63,301 nt of DNA. Source: DATATV01 sp035551355 (lineage in GTDB: Bacteria; Actinomycetota; Actinomycetes; Mycobacteriales; Pseudonocardiaceae). The stretch is taken from contig DASZNF010000093.1 in the NCBI GenBank assembly GCA_035551355.1, forward strand, positions 1 through 63,301, in the 5' to 3' direction. Positions within the stretch are counted from its first letter, which is position 1; each line of letters opens with the position of its first letter. Positions 25,194 to 34,509 of the stretch are shown piece after piece. The notes beneath the pieces were generated by a model. That model was given only the letters and a program-made list of their open reading frames with translations. It was not told where the DNA came from and did not search any database. A program made the translations under genes and the position numbers.

Positions 25194-26549
25194 GTGGTTT
25201 CCACCGAGCGGAGCATCGAGATCGTCGACCCCGCCGACGGAACACCCGTCGGCTCGGTCTTGATGGCCTCACCCGAGGACGTGGCCCGCGCCGCCGAACG
25301 CGCTCGCGCCGCGCAACCCGCGTGGGCGCGCACCGCAGCGGCCGAGCGCGCCGCGATGCTGCACGACTGCGCCGCCCGGCTCCGCGCACACGCCACGGAT
25401 CTCGCCGTCCGCAACGAACAGGAGACCGGCCGTTCGCGCGCCGAAGCCGAAGAAGGCGTGCGGGCGGGAGCGGGCACGCTCGACCAGTATGCCGAGCTCG
25501 GTCCCGTGCATCGCGGCAAGACGCTGAACGGCGATTGGTCATCGGCGGACTTCATGGTGGCCGAACCGAGGGGCGTGGTGGCCGCACTGACGCCGTGGAA
25601 CGACCCGGTGGCGGTCGCATGCGGACTGCTCGGTGCCGCGCTGGTCACCGGGAACACCGTGCTGCACAAGCCGAGCGAACGCGTGCCGCACACCGGCGCC
25701 CTGCTGGGCGAGTTGTTCGAGGGCGTCTTCCCGGACGCGGTTTTCCAGACGCTGCAAGGAGACGGCAGCGTCGGGCAGCTGCTGACTCGGCGCGCGGACA
25801 TCGACGTGTACGCGCACGTCGGCAGCACGCGGGCCGGCCGGTCGATCGCCACGGCCGCCGCGGCCACCGGCGCGAAAGCCCTGCTGGAGAACGGCGGCAA
25901 CGACGCGCTGGTGATCGACGAGGACGTGGATCCGGCATGGGCCGCCGAGCAGGCGGCACTGGGATCTTTCGTGAACTCCGGCCAGGTTTGCGTATCGGTC
26001 GAACGCATCCTCGTGCACGAGGCGATCGCGGACGAGTTCCTGCGCGAGCTGGTGTCGAAGGCCCGGGCGTGGCAGCCCGCCCCGCTGGTCGACCGGCGGC
26101 ACCGCGCCGAGGTGCAGGAGAAGGTGGAGGACGCCGCACGCGCCGGAGCCACCATTCTCACGGGCGGTTTTCTCCCGGACGGTCCGGGAGCCCATTACCC
26201 CGCGACGGTGCTGAACGGCTGCGACGAACCGTCACGCGCATGGAGCGAGGAGACCTTCGGGCCGGTCGCGCCCGTGCGCGTGGTGCCCTCGTTCGACGAA
26301 GGACTCACCCAGGCGGCCGACGACGAGTACGGCCTCGCCGCGACCGTGCTCACCGGATCGTTGCAGCATGCACAGAAAGCGTGGCGCGCGCTGCCCGTTG
26401 GCACGGTGAAGGTCAACGCGGTCTTCGGCGGCGCCCCCGGTGGCGCGGCCCACCCGCGCCGGGCCAGCGGGAACGGCTTCGGCTACGGCCCGGAGCTGCT
26501 CGACGAGATGACCGAGACAAAGGTGGTCCACCTCGGCATTCCGGGCTAG
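25194..26549 (+). CDS. Aldehyde dehydrogenase family protein
   Basis: A 451-aa NAD(P)-dependent aldehyde dehydrogenase. The family motifs are PRGVVAALTPWNDPVAVACG (cofactor entry), the general base Glu232 in LLENGGNDALVID, the nucleophile Cys266 in SFVNSGQVCVSVERI, and WSEETFGPVAPVRV. GTG 25194 has GAGGAGGT upstream, 21 bp after UDP-glucose dehydrogenase, so it is probably the last gene of the glycan operon. Oxidation of a sugar aldehyde or a small aldehyde is possible; the substrate is unknown. It converges on the aconitase gene with only 12 bp between stops. Confidence 0.88.
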   Translation: MVSTERSIEIVDPADGTPVGSVLMASPEDVARAAERARAAQPAWARTAAAERAAMLHDCAARLRAHATDLAVRNEQETGRSRAEAEEGVRAGAGTLDQYAELGPVHRGKTLNGDWSSADFMVAEPRGVVAALTPWNDPVAVACGLLGAALVTGNTVLHKPSERVPHTGALLGELFEGVFPDAVFQTLQGDGSVGQLLTRRADIDVYAHVGSTRAGRSIATAAAATGAKALLENGGNDALVIDEDVDPAWAAEQAALGSFVNSGQVCVSVERILVHEAIADEFLRELVSKARAWQPAPLVDRRHRAEVQEKVEDAARAGATILTGGFLPDGPGAHYPATVLNGCDEPSRAWSEETFGPVAPVRVVPSFDEGLTQAADDEYGLAATVLTGSLQHAQKAWRALPVGTVKVNAVFGGAPGGAAHPRRASGNGFGYGPELLDEMTETKVVHLGIPG

Positions 26550-26561
26550 TGCCAAGGCCGT

Positions 26562-28529
26562 TCACCCATCGTGGCCCTCGCCGACCGTCGGCCGCAGTTG
26601 CGGGATCAGGCCACCGGCCAGGACGGTCTCCAGTTGCCGGGTCGAGAGGTGGTGGGTGAAACGGTAGTCGCGGTCCTGGCTCCGGTCGTGCACGATCAGC
26701 TCGCGCCCCTCCACGAGTTGTTCGCGGATGCCCTCGAGTACGAGTTCGTCATGGTCGCCGATGCGGTCGTAGTCGGCCGGGTCGGCGAACTCCAGCGCCA
26801 CAATGCCGAAATTGGCGAGGTTCTGCCAGTGGATCCGCGCGAACGACTTCGCCAGCACGGCCCGCAGGCCCAGATAGCGCGGGGTGATGGCCGCGTGCTC
26901 GCGTGATGAGCCCTGGCCGTAGTTGTCGCCCGCCACGATCAGGTGCGGGCCGTCGTGCTCGGTGGCGCGAGCCGGATAGTCCTCGTCGATCCGGGTGAAC
27001 GTGAACTCGGCCAGCTTCGGCACGTTGGACCGGAACGGCAGGGCACGCGCACCGGCTGGGGAGATCTCGTCAGTGGACACGTTGTCGCCCACCTTGAGCA
27101 GCACAGGGCCGCCGATGGTCTCCGGCAGCGGGTCGAAGTCCGGCAGCGAGGCGATGTTCGGTCCCTTGACCAGTTCCTCGTCGGCCGCCTCCTCGGGCGG
27201 GAGCGGGGCCACCAGCATGTCCGTGTTGACGTCTGCGCGCTGCGCGGCGAGATCGCCGGGGTGCTCGACGCCGAGTTCCTCGGCCAGTTCCCTCGGGTCG
27301 GTGATGTGCCCGGTCAGGGCCGACGCGGCAGCGGTCTCGGGCGAGCACAGCCACACGCGGTCCTCCTTGGTGCCCGACCGGCCCGGGAAGTTCCTCGGGA
27401 AGGTGCGCAGCGAGTTGCGCCCGGACGCGGGCGCCTGGCCCATGCCGATGCAGCCGAGGCAACCGGCCTGGTGGATGCGGGCACCGGCGGCGACAAGCGC
27501 GGAAGTGACTCCGTCCCGGGTCAGGTCGGCGAAGATCTGCCGGGAGCTGGGATTGACGTCGAAGCTCACCGCGTCGCTGGTCTGGCGCCCGCTCACCATG
27601 GTCGCGACGACCGCGTAGTCGCGGTAACCGGGGTTGGCCGAGGACCCGATGACCACCTGGCTCACCGGTTCACCCGCCGCCTCCCGCACCGGAACGACGT
27701 TGTCCGGGGCGGACGGCCGGGCGATCAGCGGTTCGACGGTGGTCAGGTCGATCGAGTCCTCGACGTCGTAGCGCGCATCATCGTCGGCGCGCAGTTCACG
27801 GAAGTCACCGGCCCGGCCCTGCGTGGTCAGAAAGTCCCGCACCACGTCGTCGGCCGGGAACACGGTTGCCGTGGCGCCCAGCTCGGCGCCCATGTTCGCG
27901 ATCACGTGCCGGTCCATCGCGCTCAGGCCGTCGAGACCGGGACCGTGGTACTCGATGATGCGGTGCAGGCCGCCGCGCACGCCGTGCCGACGCAGCATCT
28001 CCAGCACGACGTCCTTGGCCGAAACCCACGGCTTGAGACTTCCGGTCAGCCGGATGCCCCAGACCTCCGGCATCCGCAGCCACAGCGGTTGCCCGGCGAT
28101 CGCCAGGGCGACCTCCATGCCGCCGACGCCGATGGCCAGCATGCCGAGACAGCCTGCCGCGCAGGTGTGCGAGTCGGAGCCGACCAGCGTCGCTCCCGGC
28201 CGGCCGAAGCGCTGCATGTGGGTCGGGTGCGAGACGCCGTTGCCGGGCTTGGAGTACCAGATGCCGTAGCGACGGCAGGCGCTGCGCAGGAACTCGTGGT
28301 CCTCGGCATTGCGTTCGTCGGCCTGCAGGAGGTTGTGGTCCACGTACTGCACGCTTACTTCGGCACTGGTCCTGGTCACGCCGAGGGCATCGAGCTCCAG
28401 CATGACGAGGGTCCCGGTGGCGTCCTGGGTCAGCGTCTGGTCGACGGTGAGGGCGATCTCCTCCCCCGGAGTCAGGTCGCCCTCGACGAGATGTTCCTCG
28501 ATGAGCTTGTGTGCGGCCGACCGTCCCAC
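26562..28529 (-). CDS. Aconitate hydratase (short bacterial type)
   Basis: A 655-aa aconitase of the short class related to mitochondrial aconitase and isopropylmalate dehydratase. The Fe-S ligands lie in VGSDSHTCAAGCLGML (first Cys) and GARIHQAGCLGCIGMGQAPA (second and third). The C-terminal swivel domain has LIVAGDNYGQGSSREHAAI. It interconverts citrate and isocitrate. GTG 28529 is chosen because GAGGAGG lies six bases upstream and homologues start with this SAAxKI region; the frame is open a further 216 bases without family similarity. Confidence 0.9.
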   Translation of the reverse strand: MGRSAAHKLIEEHLVEGDLTPGEEIALTVDQTLTQDATGTLVMLELDALGVTRTSAEVSVQYVDHNLLQADERNAEDHEFLRSACRRYGIWYSKPGNGVSHPTHMQRFGRPGATLVGSDSHTCAAGCLGMLAIGVGGMEVALAIAGQPLWLRMPEVWGIRLTGSLKPWVSAKDVVLEMLRRHGVRGGLHRIIEYHGPGLDGLSAMDRHVIANMGAELGATATVFPADDVVRDFLTTQGRAGDFRELRADDDARYDVEDSIDLTTVEPLIARPSAPDNVVPVREAAGEPVSQVVIGSSANPGYRDYAVVATMVSGRQTSDAVSFDVNPSSRQIFADLTRDGVTSALVAAGARIHQAGCLGCIGMGQAPASGRNSLRTFPRNFPGRSGTKEDRVWLCSPETAAASALTGHITDPRELAEELGVEHPGDLAAQRADVNTDMLVAPLPPEEAADEELVKGPNIASLPDFDPLPETIGGPVLLKVGDNVSTDEISPAGARALPFRSNVPKLAEFTFTRIDEDYPARATEHDGPHLIVAGDNYGQGSSREHAAITPRYLGLRAVLAKSFARIHWQNLANFGIVALEFADPADYDRIGDHDELVLEGIREQLVEGRELIVHDRSQDRDYRFTHHLSTRQLETVLAGGLIPQLRPTVGEGHDG

Positions 28530-28829
28530 CAGCGCCTCCTCATCCTCGGTTATGGCCCTACCCAGGCCGGCGCGCACCCAAACGGCCGGTTGTCCGGGAT
28601 TGGTCCCGCTCGGCGTCGGGCAGGCAACCGCACCGGTTGTGGCCGACCGACCGGCTGCCGGGCGAACTGTCGCAGAATGAACTGGCCCGCGCGCTGGGCC
28701 GCCGGCCTGAGGGCACGACGACCGCCGCAGGTCACGTTCGAGCACCGGGAAGCCTTCGCCGCCGAGACAGGGCCGCCGAGACAGGACGGCGATCGCGGAG
28801 TTACCCGGCTTGGAAGTCAGGCGTGCCCG
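28530..28829. other. 300-bp region without a recognised gene, with a 14-bp tandem repeat
   Basis: Between the aconitase start and the hydrolase stop no convincing gene is seen. GCCGCCGAGACAGG occurs twice in tandem at 28758-28771 and 28772-28785. A plus-strand frame encodes SQNELARALGRRPEG, which recalls a helix-turn-helix, but nothing around it supports a gene. The aconitase promoter should lie in the right part of 28530-28640. Confidence 0.5.
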
Positions 28830-28866
28830 TCAGTTCAGACAGGACGTGCCCGTCAGTTCCGACAGG
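28821..28866. repeat. 23-bp tandem duplication at the 3' end of the alpha/beta hydrolase gene
   Basis: Two 23-bp copies (28821-28843 and 28844-28866) differ at two positions. Because 23 is not a multiple of three, the extra copy shifts the frame, and the minus-strand gene ends after ELTGTSCLN at 28830. Without it the protein would end ELTGTPDFQAG. Confidence 0.85.
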
Positions 28867-29765
28867 AACCGCTCGATGATTCCGGTCACCGCACGCGGCT
28901 GCTCCAGCGTGCTGGTGTGGCCGCACCGGCTGATCTGCTCGAACCGGGCTCCGGAGATCGCAGCGGCGATACGCCGCGACTTCGCTACCGGTGTGGCCAC
29001 ATCGTCCTCACCGGCAGCGACGAAGGTAGGTGTGGCGATGCGGAAAAGTTCCGGGCAGACACTGGCACGGTCGGCGACGCCGCGCACGGCCTTGCGCACT
29101 CCCCCGCGTCGCAGGCGGCGCAGCCGGCCGATCCATTCATCGCGCACCGCTTGGTGCTCTGGCCTGGCACGGTGCGCCGGCCCGAACAGCCGGGACAGGA
29201 TCTGATTGCTCAGCGGCCGTGGGCCAAGGATCTGGTAAGCGGAGGCGAGCATCCGGTAGCGGCGGGCATCGCCGGGATCTTCCTCGTCGGCGCTGGTGTT
29301 CAACAACGTCAGTGAGCGCAGGAGCTCGCCATGCCGGGCGGCGAGTCGCAGGCCGACGAAGCCACCCATGGACAGCCCGACATAATGCACCGGAGCCACA
29401 TTCAGCCGGCGAATAAGGCCGACGGCGTCGGTTGTGAGCGTGTCCATGTCATAGCCCGAGCGCGTCGCGGGTGTTTCCCCCTGTCCGCGCCAATCGATCG
29501 TGAGGCACCGGTACCGGTGGCGCAGCGTCGCTATCTGCGGCGAGAACATCCACCCTCCGAACATCAGCCCGTGGCCGAAAAGGATGGCGGACGCGTCCCG
29601 AGTGTGCGGCGCGGGGCCGGTGTCGGTATAGGCGATGGGCATGCCGCCCACGTTGGCGAGAGGCAAGGTGGTGTCCTCAGCTGTGGCAATTCGCGCGGGC
29701 AAGTCGCGCGGGCAGGATGCGAGTTGGCGGCCGCGCTGCGACGCGGCCAGTGTGGCCGCGCGCAC
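28830..29765 (-). CDS. Alpha/beta hydrolase
   Basis: An alpha/beta hydrolase fold enzyme of up to 311 residues: the oxyanion strand SAILFGHGLMFGGWMFSPQI, the nucleophile elbow VHYVGLSMGGFVGLRLA (Ser in GLSMGG), an acid in PTFVAAGEDDVATPV and the final His in SRCGHTSTLEQP. The catalytic triad is therefore complete. The family includes esterases, lactonases and haloperoxidase-like enzymes, so the substrate is unknown. The start is uncertain: the first 35 codons have no family similarity, and the domain begins near LANVGGMPIAYTDTG. The C-terminus has been altered by a 23-bp tandem duplication. Confidence 0.82.
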   Translation of the reverse strand: MRAATLAASQRGRQLASCPRDLPARIATAEDTTLPLANVGGMPIAYTDTGPAPHTRDASAILFGHGLMFGGWMFSPQIATLRHRYRCLTIDWRGQGETPATRSGYDMDTLTTDAVGLIRRLNVAPVHYVGLSMGGFVGLRLAARHGELLRSLTLLNTSADEEDPGDARRYRMLASAYQILGPRPLSNQILSRLFGPAHRARPEHQAVRDEWIGRLRRLRRGGVRKAVRGVADRASVCPELFRIATPTFVAAGEDDVATPVAKSRRIAAAISGARFEQISRCGHTSTLEQPRAVTGIIERFLSELTGTSCLN

Positions 29766-29779
29766 CGTGGCCGCGCCCG

Positions 29780-30004
29780 TCAGGCGCCGGGAACTCGTCG
29801 CTCACGCTCGCCAAGCGTTCCGTCCAATGTGATCAGCACGTCCCGCAGGTCGTGGTAGGGCCGGTCGCGGGCGGGCAATCGCGACAGCTGTCCGGCCGTC
29901 ACCGAGTCGGCGCCGTACATATCGGCCTGGGTGACGATTTCCCAGCGCTGCGCCGGAAAATCGAGATCCGCGAGCACATAGTTCAGTGATTCTCGCTGAT
30001 TCAT
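29780..30004 (-). CDS. Small DUF2795 domain protein
   Basis: A 74-aa soluble protein. Residues 8-50 (LNYVLADLDFPAQRWEIVTQ and GADSVTAGQLSRLPARDRPY) match the DUF2795 pattern: a start like L-x-DFPA, a central helix ending in Ala/Gly-Ala-Asp, and LxxLPxRxYxxxxDV. ATG 30004 is preceded by a purine-rich GGAAGAAGAAG. DUF2795 genes of unknown function are common in actinobacteria. It is the nearest gene upstream of fdhA but is divergent from it, so a link to formate metabolism is only positional. Confidence 0.65.
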   Translation of the reverse strand: MNQRESLNYVLADLDFPAQRWEIVTQADMYGADSVTAGQLSRLPARDRPYHDLRDVLITLDGTLGERERRVPGA

Positions 30005-30281
30005 GTCTTCTTCTTCCCTCATCTCGGAAGCCGACACGGCCGGAATACCCGTGACAAGTGGTGACAAACACGAGCGCGGCGTCGAATGCCTGAGCGAGCG
30101 CAGGCGCGCGGAGTCAGCGATCCGTCGGAGATCGTTTTGTCTGTGCTCGGCGACGTGGCAGCCACTCGTTCGTCTCCGTACTGCGCAGTTCGGTCAGCAA
30201 CCGGGTTTAGCGCGAGGATCCCCGGGTATTCCGGGCCCTGGAGTGAGCGACAACAGGCGAGAGCACCTGGGGAGTCGTGTG

Positions 30282-33200
30282 ATGGGCGTGCGTCAGTGGA
30301 TCGAGGGCTGGCCGGTGTACCGGCAGTTCGCCGAGGGCGACCGGCTCGGCCTGGGCGCGGCGGCCAAGAGCGAGGGCAGCAAACGACTCGCGCCGCGTAC
30401 CGAGACCGCGGACCACGTGGTGAAGTCGATCTGCCCGTACTGCGCGGTCGGCTGTGGACAGAACGTCTACGTCCGCGACGGCAAGGTGGTGCAGGTCGAA
30501 GGTGATCCGGACTCGCCGGTCAGCCGGGGCCGGTTGTGCCCCAAGGGGTCGGCGACCAAGCAGCTGGTCACCGGCCCGGGCCGGATCGACCAGGTGCTCT
30601 ATCGGCGCCCGTACAGCACCGAGTGGGAGCGGCTGGACCTGGACACCGCGATGGACATGATCGCCGACCGGGTCATCACGGCGCGCCGGCACGGCTGGCA
30701 GTGGGACGTGGACGGGGTGCGCACCCGGCGCACCATGGGCTTCGCCAGTCTCGGCGGCGCCACCCTGGACAACGAAGAGAACTATCTGATCAAGAAGCTG
30801 TTCACCGCGTTGGGCGCGGTCCAGATCGAGAACCAGGCCCGCATTTGACACTCCGCCACGGTGCCCAGTTTGGGCACCTCGTTCGGTCGCGGCGGCGCCA
30901 CGACCTTCCAGCAGGACCTGCAGAACTCCGACTGCATCGTCATCGAGGGCTCGAACATGGCCGAATGCCACCCGGTCGGGTTCCAGTGGGTGATGGCGGC
31001 CAAGGCCCGCGGCGCGACGGTCATCCACGTCGATCCGCGGTTCACCCGGACCAGCGCGCTGGCCGATCTGCACGTGCCGCTGCGCGCCGGCAGCGACATC
31101 GCCTTCCTGGGTGGGCTGATCAACTACGTGCTGACCAACGAGAAGTACTTCCCGGAGTACGTCCGCGCCTACAGCAACGCGACCACCATCCTGACCGAGG
31201 ACTTCGCCGACGCCGAGGACCTGGACGGGGTGTTCTCCGGGCTGGACCCGGACGACCGCACCTACGACTTCCACACCTGGCAGTACGCGGGCGCGGAGGT
31301 GCAGGCCGCGTCCGGCGAGCGCGACCTGGAGTACGAGGACGAGAACGCCGAGCCGGAGTCCCGGCGGCGGTCGTCGATGCAGAGCGCCGGACGCGGCGAG
31401 GCGCACGGCTCGGGCGGCGCGGAAGTCGGTGAGCCACAACGGGACGAGACGATGCAGCACCCACGCTGCGTGTTCCAGGTGCTCAACCGGCACTACGCCC
31501 GGTACACCCCGGAAATGGTCGAACAGGTCTGCGGAATTCCGCAGGACAAGTTCCTCCGGGTGGCGCGGGCGCTGACCGAGAACTCCGGGCGGGAGAAGAC
31601 CAGCGCGTTCGTCTACTCGGTCGGCTGGACGCAGCACACCGTTGGGGTGCAGTACATCCGTGCCGCGGCGATCCTGCAGACGTTGCTGGGCAACATCGGC
31701 CGGCCCGGAGGCGGGATCCTGGCGTTGCGCGGGCACGCGTCCATCCAGGGCTCGACCGACATCCCGACGCTGTTCAACCTGCTGCCCGGCTACCTTCCGA
31801 TGCCGCACGCGCACAGCAACGAGGACCTGGATTCGTTCGTGGCCGCGGAGTCCACCAGCAAGGGTTACTGGGCCAACATGCGGTCCTACCTGGTCAGTCT
31901 GCTCAAGGCCTACTGGGGATCGGCGGCTACCGCGGACAACGACTACTGCTTCGACTACCTGCCCCGGTTGACCGGCAGCCACAGCACCTACGAAACCGTG
32001 ATGGCACAACAGGCCGGCGACTGCACCGGTTATTTCCTGATCGGGGAGAACCCGGCGGTCGGGTCGGCCAACGCGAAGATGCAGCGCCTTGGCATGGCCA
32101 ACCTGGACTGGCTGGTGGTGCGGGACTTCTCGCTGATCGAGAGCGCCACCTGGTGGAAGGACGGACCGGAGATCGACACCGGCGAGATGTCCACACCGGA
32201 CATCAAGACGGAGGTGTTCTTCCTCCCCGCCGCCGCGCACACCGAGAAGGACGGCAGTTTCACCAACACCCAGCGCATGCTGCAATGGCACCACCAGGCC
32301 GTGCCGCCGCCCGGAGACGCGCGCAGCGATCTGTGGTTCACCTACCACCTGGGCCGCCGGATCCGGCAGAAACTGGCCGGTTCGACCGCCGACATGGACC
32401 GCCCGGTGCTCGACCTGGTCTGGGACTACCCGACCAAGGGCCCGATCGCCGAACCGGACGCCGAGGCGGTGCTGGCCGAGATCAACGGCTGGGACGGGAA
32501 CGGGAGCCCGTTGTCCTCTTATCAGCAGCTCACCGACGACGGGTCGACGGCCTGCGGATGCTGGATCTACTGCGGCGTCTACGCCGACGGGGTCAACCAG
32601 CCCGCCCGGCGCAAACCGGGGCAGGAACAGGACTGGGTGGCCGCCGAGTGGGGCTGGGCCTGGCCGGCCAACCGGCGCATCCTGTACAACCGGGCCTCCG
32701 CAGACCCGGACGGAAAACCGTGGAGCGAACGCAAAGCGCTGGTGTGGTGGGACGCCGACCAGTCGAAGTGGGTCGGGCACGACATCCCGGACTTCGTGCC
32801 GGACAAGGCGCCGGACTACCAACCACCCGAGGACGCTCGCGGACCGGCCGCGCTGTCCGGTATCGATCCGTTCATCATGCAGGCCGACGGCAAGGCCTGG
32901 CTGTACGCGCCGGCCGGGCTGACCGACGGACCGCTGCCCACCCACTATGAGCCGCAGGACTCCCCGTTCGCCAACGCGCTGTACCCGCAGCAACGCAACC
33001 CGGTCCGCCAGGTGCTGCCGTTCGTCCACCCGGACAACCGGATGCACCCCGGCCCGAAAGAACCCGGTGCCGACGTTTTCCCTTATGTCGCAACGACATA
33101 CCGGTTGACCGAACACCACACCGCGGGCGGCATGAGCCGCAACCTGCCCTACCTGTCCGAGCTGCAACCGGAGTTCTTTTGTGAGGTGTCACCGGAACTG

Positions 33201-33554
33201 GCCGCCGAACGCGGCCTGGATCACCTCGGTTGGGCCACCATCGTGACCGCGCGCAACGCCATCGAGGCCCGGGTGCTGGTGACCGAGCGGATGTCCCCGC
33301 TGACCGTGCAGGGGCGCACGCTGCACCAGGTCGGCCTGCCCTACCACTGGGGCCCCAACGGGTATTCCACCGGCGACGCGGCCAACGAGCTGACCGCGGT
33401 GAGCCTGGACCCCAACTCGCACATCCAGGAAGTCAAGGCGCTGGCCTGCGACATCCGGCCGGGCCGGCGGCCGACCGGGCCGGCGCGGGTCCAACTGGTC
33501 CGCGAGTACCAGCGGCGAGCCGGCATCACCGAGCAGACCGGCACGGAGGCGTGA
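30282..33554 (+). CDS. fdhA: Formate dehydrogenase alpha subunit, selenoprotein (Sec189)
   Basis: A 1090-residue molybdopterin/tungstopterin enzyme interrupted by one in-frame TGA (30846-30848, codon 189) that must be read as selenocysteine. The N-terminal segment MGVRQWIEGWPVYRQF is followed by the [4Fe-4S] motif (SICPYCAVGCGQNVYVRDG to GRLCPKGSATKQL). The Sec context is VQIENQARI-Sec-HSATVPSLGTSFGRGG, the same position as the catalytic Sec/Cys of FDH-N and FDH-H. The downstream MGD-binding domains are intact (VVRDFSLIESATWWKDGPEI; PYHWGPNGYSTGDAANELT). Reading frame and homology continue across the TGA. ATG 30282 has GGGGAG upstream. Formate is oxidised to CO2 and electrons pass to the beta subunit. 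The sel genes needed are not in the window. Confidence 0.92.
30846..30878 (+). promoter_or_regulatory. UGA selenocysteine codon with bacterial SECIS-like hairpin
   Basis: TGA at 30846-30848 is followed after exactly 11 nt by GGTGCCCA (30860-30867), GTT, TGGGCACC (30871-30878), a perfect 8-bp stem with a short loop containing GU. Spacing and loop resemble the E. coli fdhF/fdnG SECIS bound by SelB. The bases also encode conserved protein (TVPSLGT), so the hairpin exists within coding constraint. Confidence 0.8.
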
Positions 33555-33555
33555 G

Positions 33556-34509
33556 GTGACCGAACAACCGCGCGACAAACCGATCCACGAGGCCGTTCCG
33601 GCGGCGGCCGCCGCCTGTCCCGATCATCCACCGCGGATGGGGTTCTTCACCGACACCTCGGTGTGCATTGGCTGCAAGGCCTGCGAAGTGGCCTGCAAAG
33701 AATGGAACCTGGTGCCCGAGGACGGCCTGAACTTCACCGGCATGTCCTACGACAACACGATCGGGCTGGGCGCGGACACCTGGCGGCACGTGGCGTTCAT
33801 CGAGCAGCGCAAGCCACTGGCCATGCAGGATCCCGGGGTATCGCACGAGAATGTCGACCTGCTGGCGCTGGCCGAGCAGGGCTCGGCCAGCCCGCCGGAG
33901 CAGGCCGGGATGACGCCGACGACTTCGGGGGAACCGGGTGAGCTGCGCTGGCTGATGGCCTCGGACGTGTGCAAGCACTGCACGCACGCCGCCTGCCTGG
34001 ACGTGTGCCCGACCGGGTCGCTGTTCCGCACCGAGTTCGGCACCGTGGTGGTACAGGAGGACATCTGCAACGGCTGCGGCTACTGCGTGCCCGCCTGCCC
34101 GTACGGCGTGATCGACCGGCGGGAGGACGACGGACGGGCGTGGAAGTGCACGCTGTGCTACGACCGGCTCTCCGTCGGCCAGGAACCCGCGTGTGCCAAG
34201 GCCTGCCCGACCGACTCCATCCAATATGGACCGTTGGACGAACTGCGCGAGCGGGCCGCCACCCGGGTCGACCAGTTGCACGACGCCGGGGTCACCGACG
34301 CCCGCCTCTACGGCGAAGACCCGGGCGACGGGGTCGGCGGAGACGGCGCGTTCTTCCTGCTGCTGGACGAACCCGAGGTGTACGGGCTGCCGCCCGATCC
34401 GGTGGTGACCACCCGCGATCTGCCCGCCATGTGGCGGCAGGTCGGCCTGGCCGCCGTGCTCGCCGCGGCCGGTTCGGCCGCCGCGTTCGCCGGGCGGTGG
34501 GCACGGTGA
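33556..34509 (+). CDS. Formate dehydrogenase beta subunit (4 x [4Fe-4S] ferredoxin-like)
   Basis: A 317-aa iron-sulfur protein with four ferredoxin Cys groups: DTSVCIGCKACEVACKEWN, SDVCKHCTHAACLDVCPTGS, EDICNGCGYCVPACPYGVID and KCTLCYDRLSVGQEPACAKA followed by CPTDS. A C-terminal hydrophobic stretch (LAAVLAAAGSAAAFAGRW) may anchor it in the membrane, as in FDH-N beta. It carries electrons from the alpha subunit to the membrane subunit. GTG 33556 lies one base after the fdhA stop. Its stop overlaps the NrfD-like gene (GTGA). Confidence 0.92.
   Translation: MTEQPRDKPIHEAVPAAAAACPDHPPRMGFFTDTSVCIGCKACEVACKEWNLVPEDGLNFTGMSYDNTIGLGADTWRHVAFIEQRKPLAMQDPGVSHENVDLLALAEQGSASPPEQAGMTPTTSGEPGELRWLMASDVCKHCTHAACLDVCPTGSLFRTEFGTVVVQEDICNGCGYCVPACPYGVIDRREDDGRAWKCTLCYDRLSVGQEPACAKACPTDSIQYGPLDELRERAATRVDQLHDAGVTDARLYGEDPGDGVGGDGAFFLLLDEPEVYGLPPDPVVTTRDLPAMWRQVGLAAVLAAAGSAAAFAGRWAR

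Noticed and set aside
26943..29315. 790-codon plus-strand frame over the aconitase gene
   Set aside because: Antisense to aconitase and the hydrolase, low-complexity composition, no family motif.
30003..30848. fdhA as a nonsense-mutated pseudogene split into two ORFs
   Set aside because: The only interruption is a TGA at the catalytic Sec position, both sides are intact and in frame, and a SECIS-like hairpin follows at the expected distance.
30207..33167. 986-codon open frame on the minus strand across fdhA
   Set aside because: It is an antisense frame of a well-conserved gene, rich in Arg/Gly/Val/His without any domain; long antisense frames are normal at this GC content.
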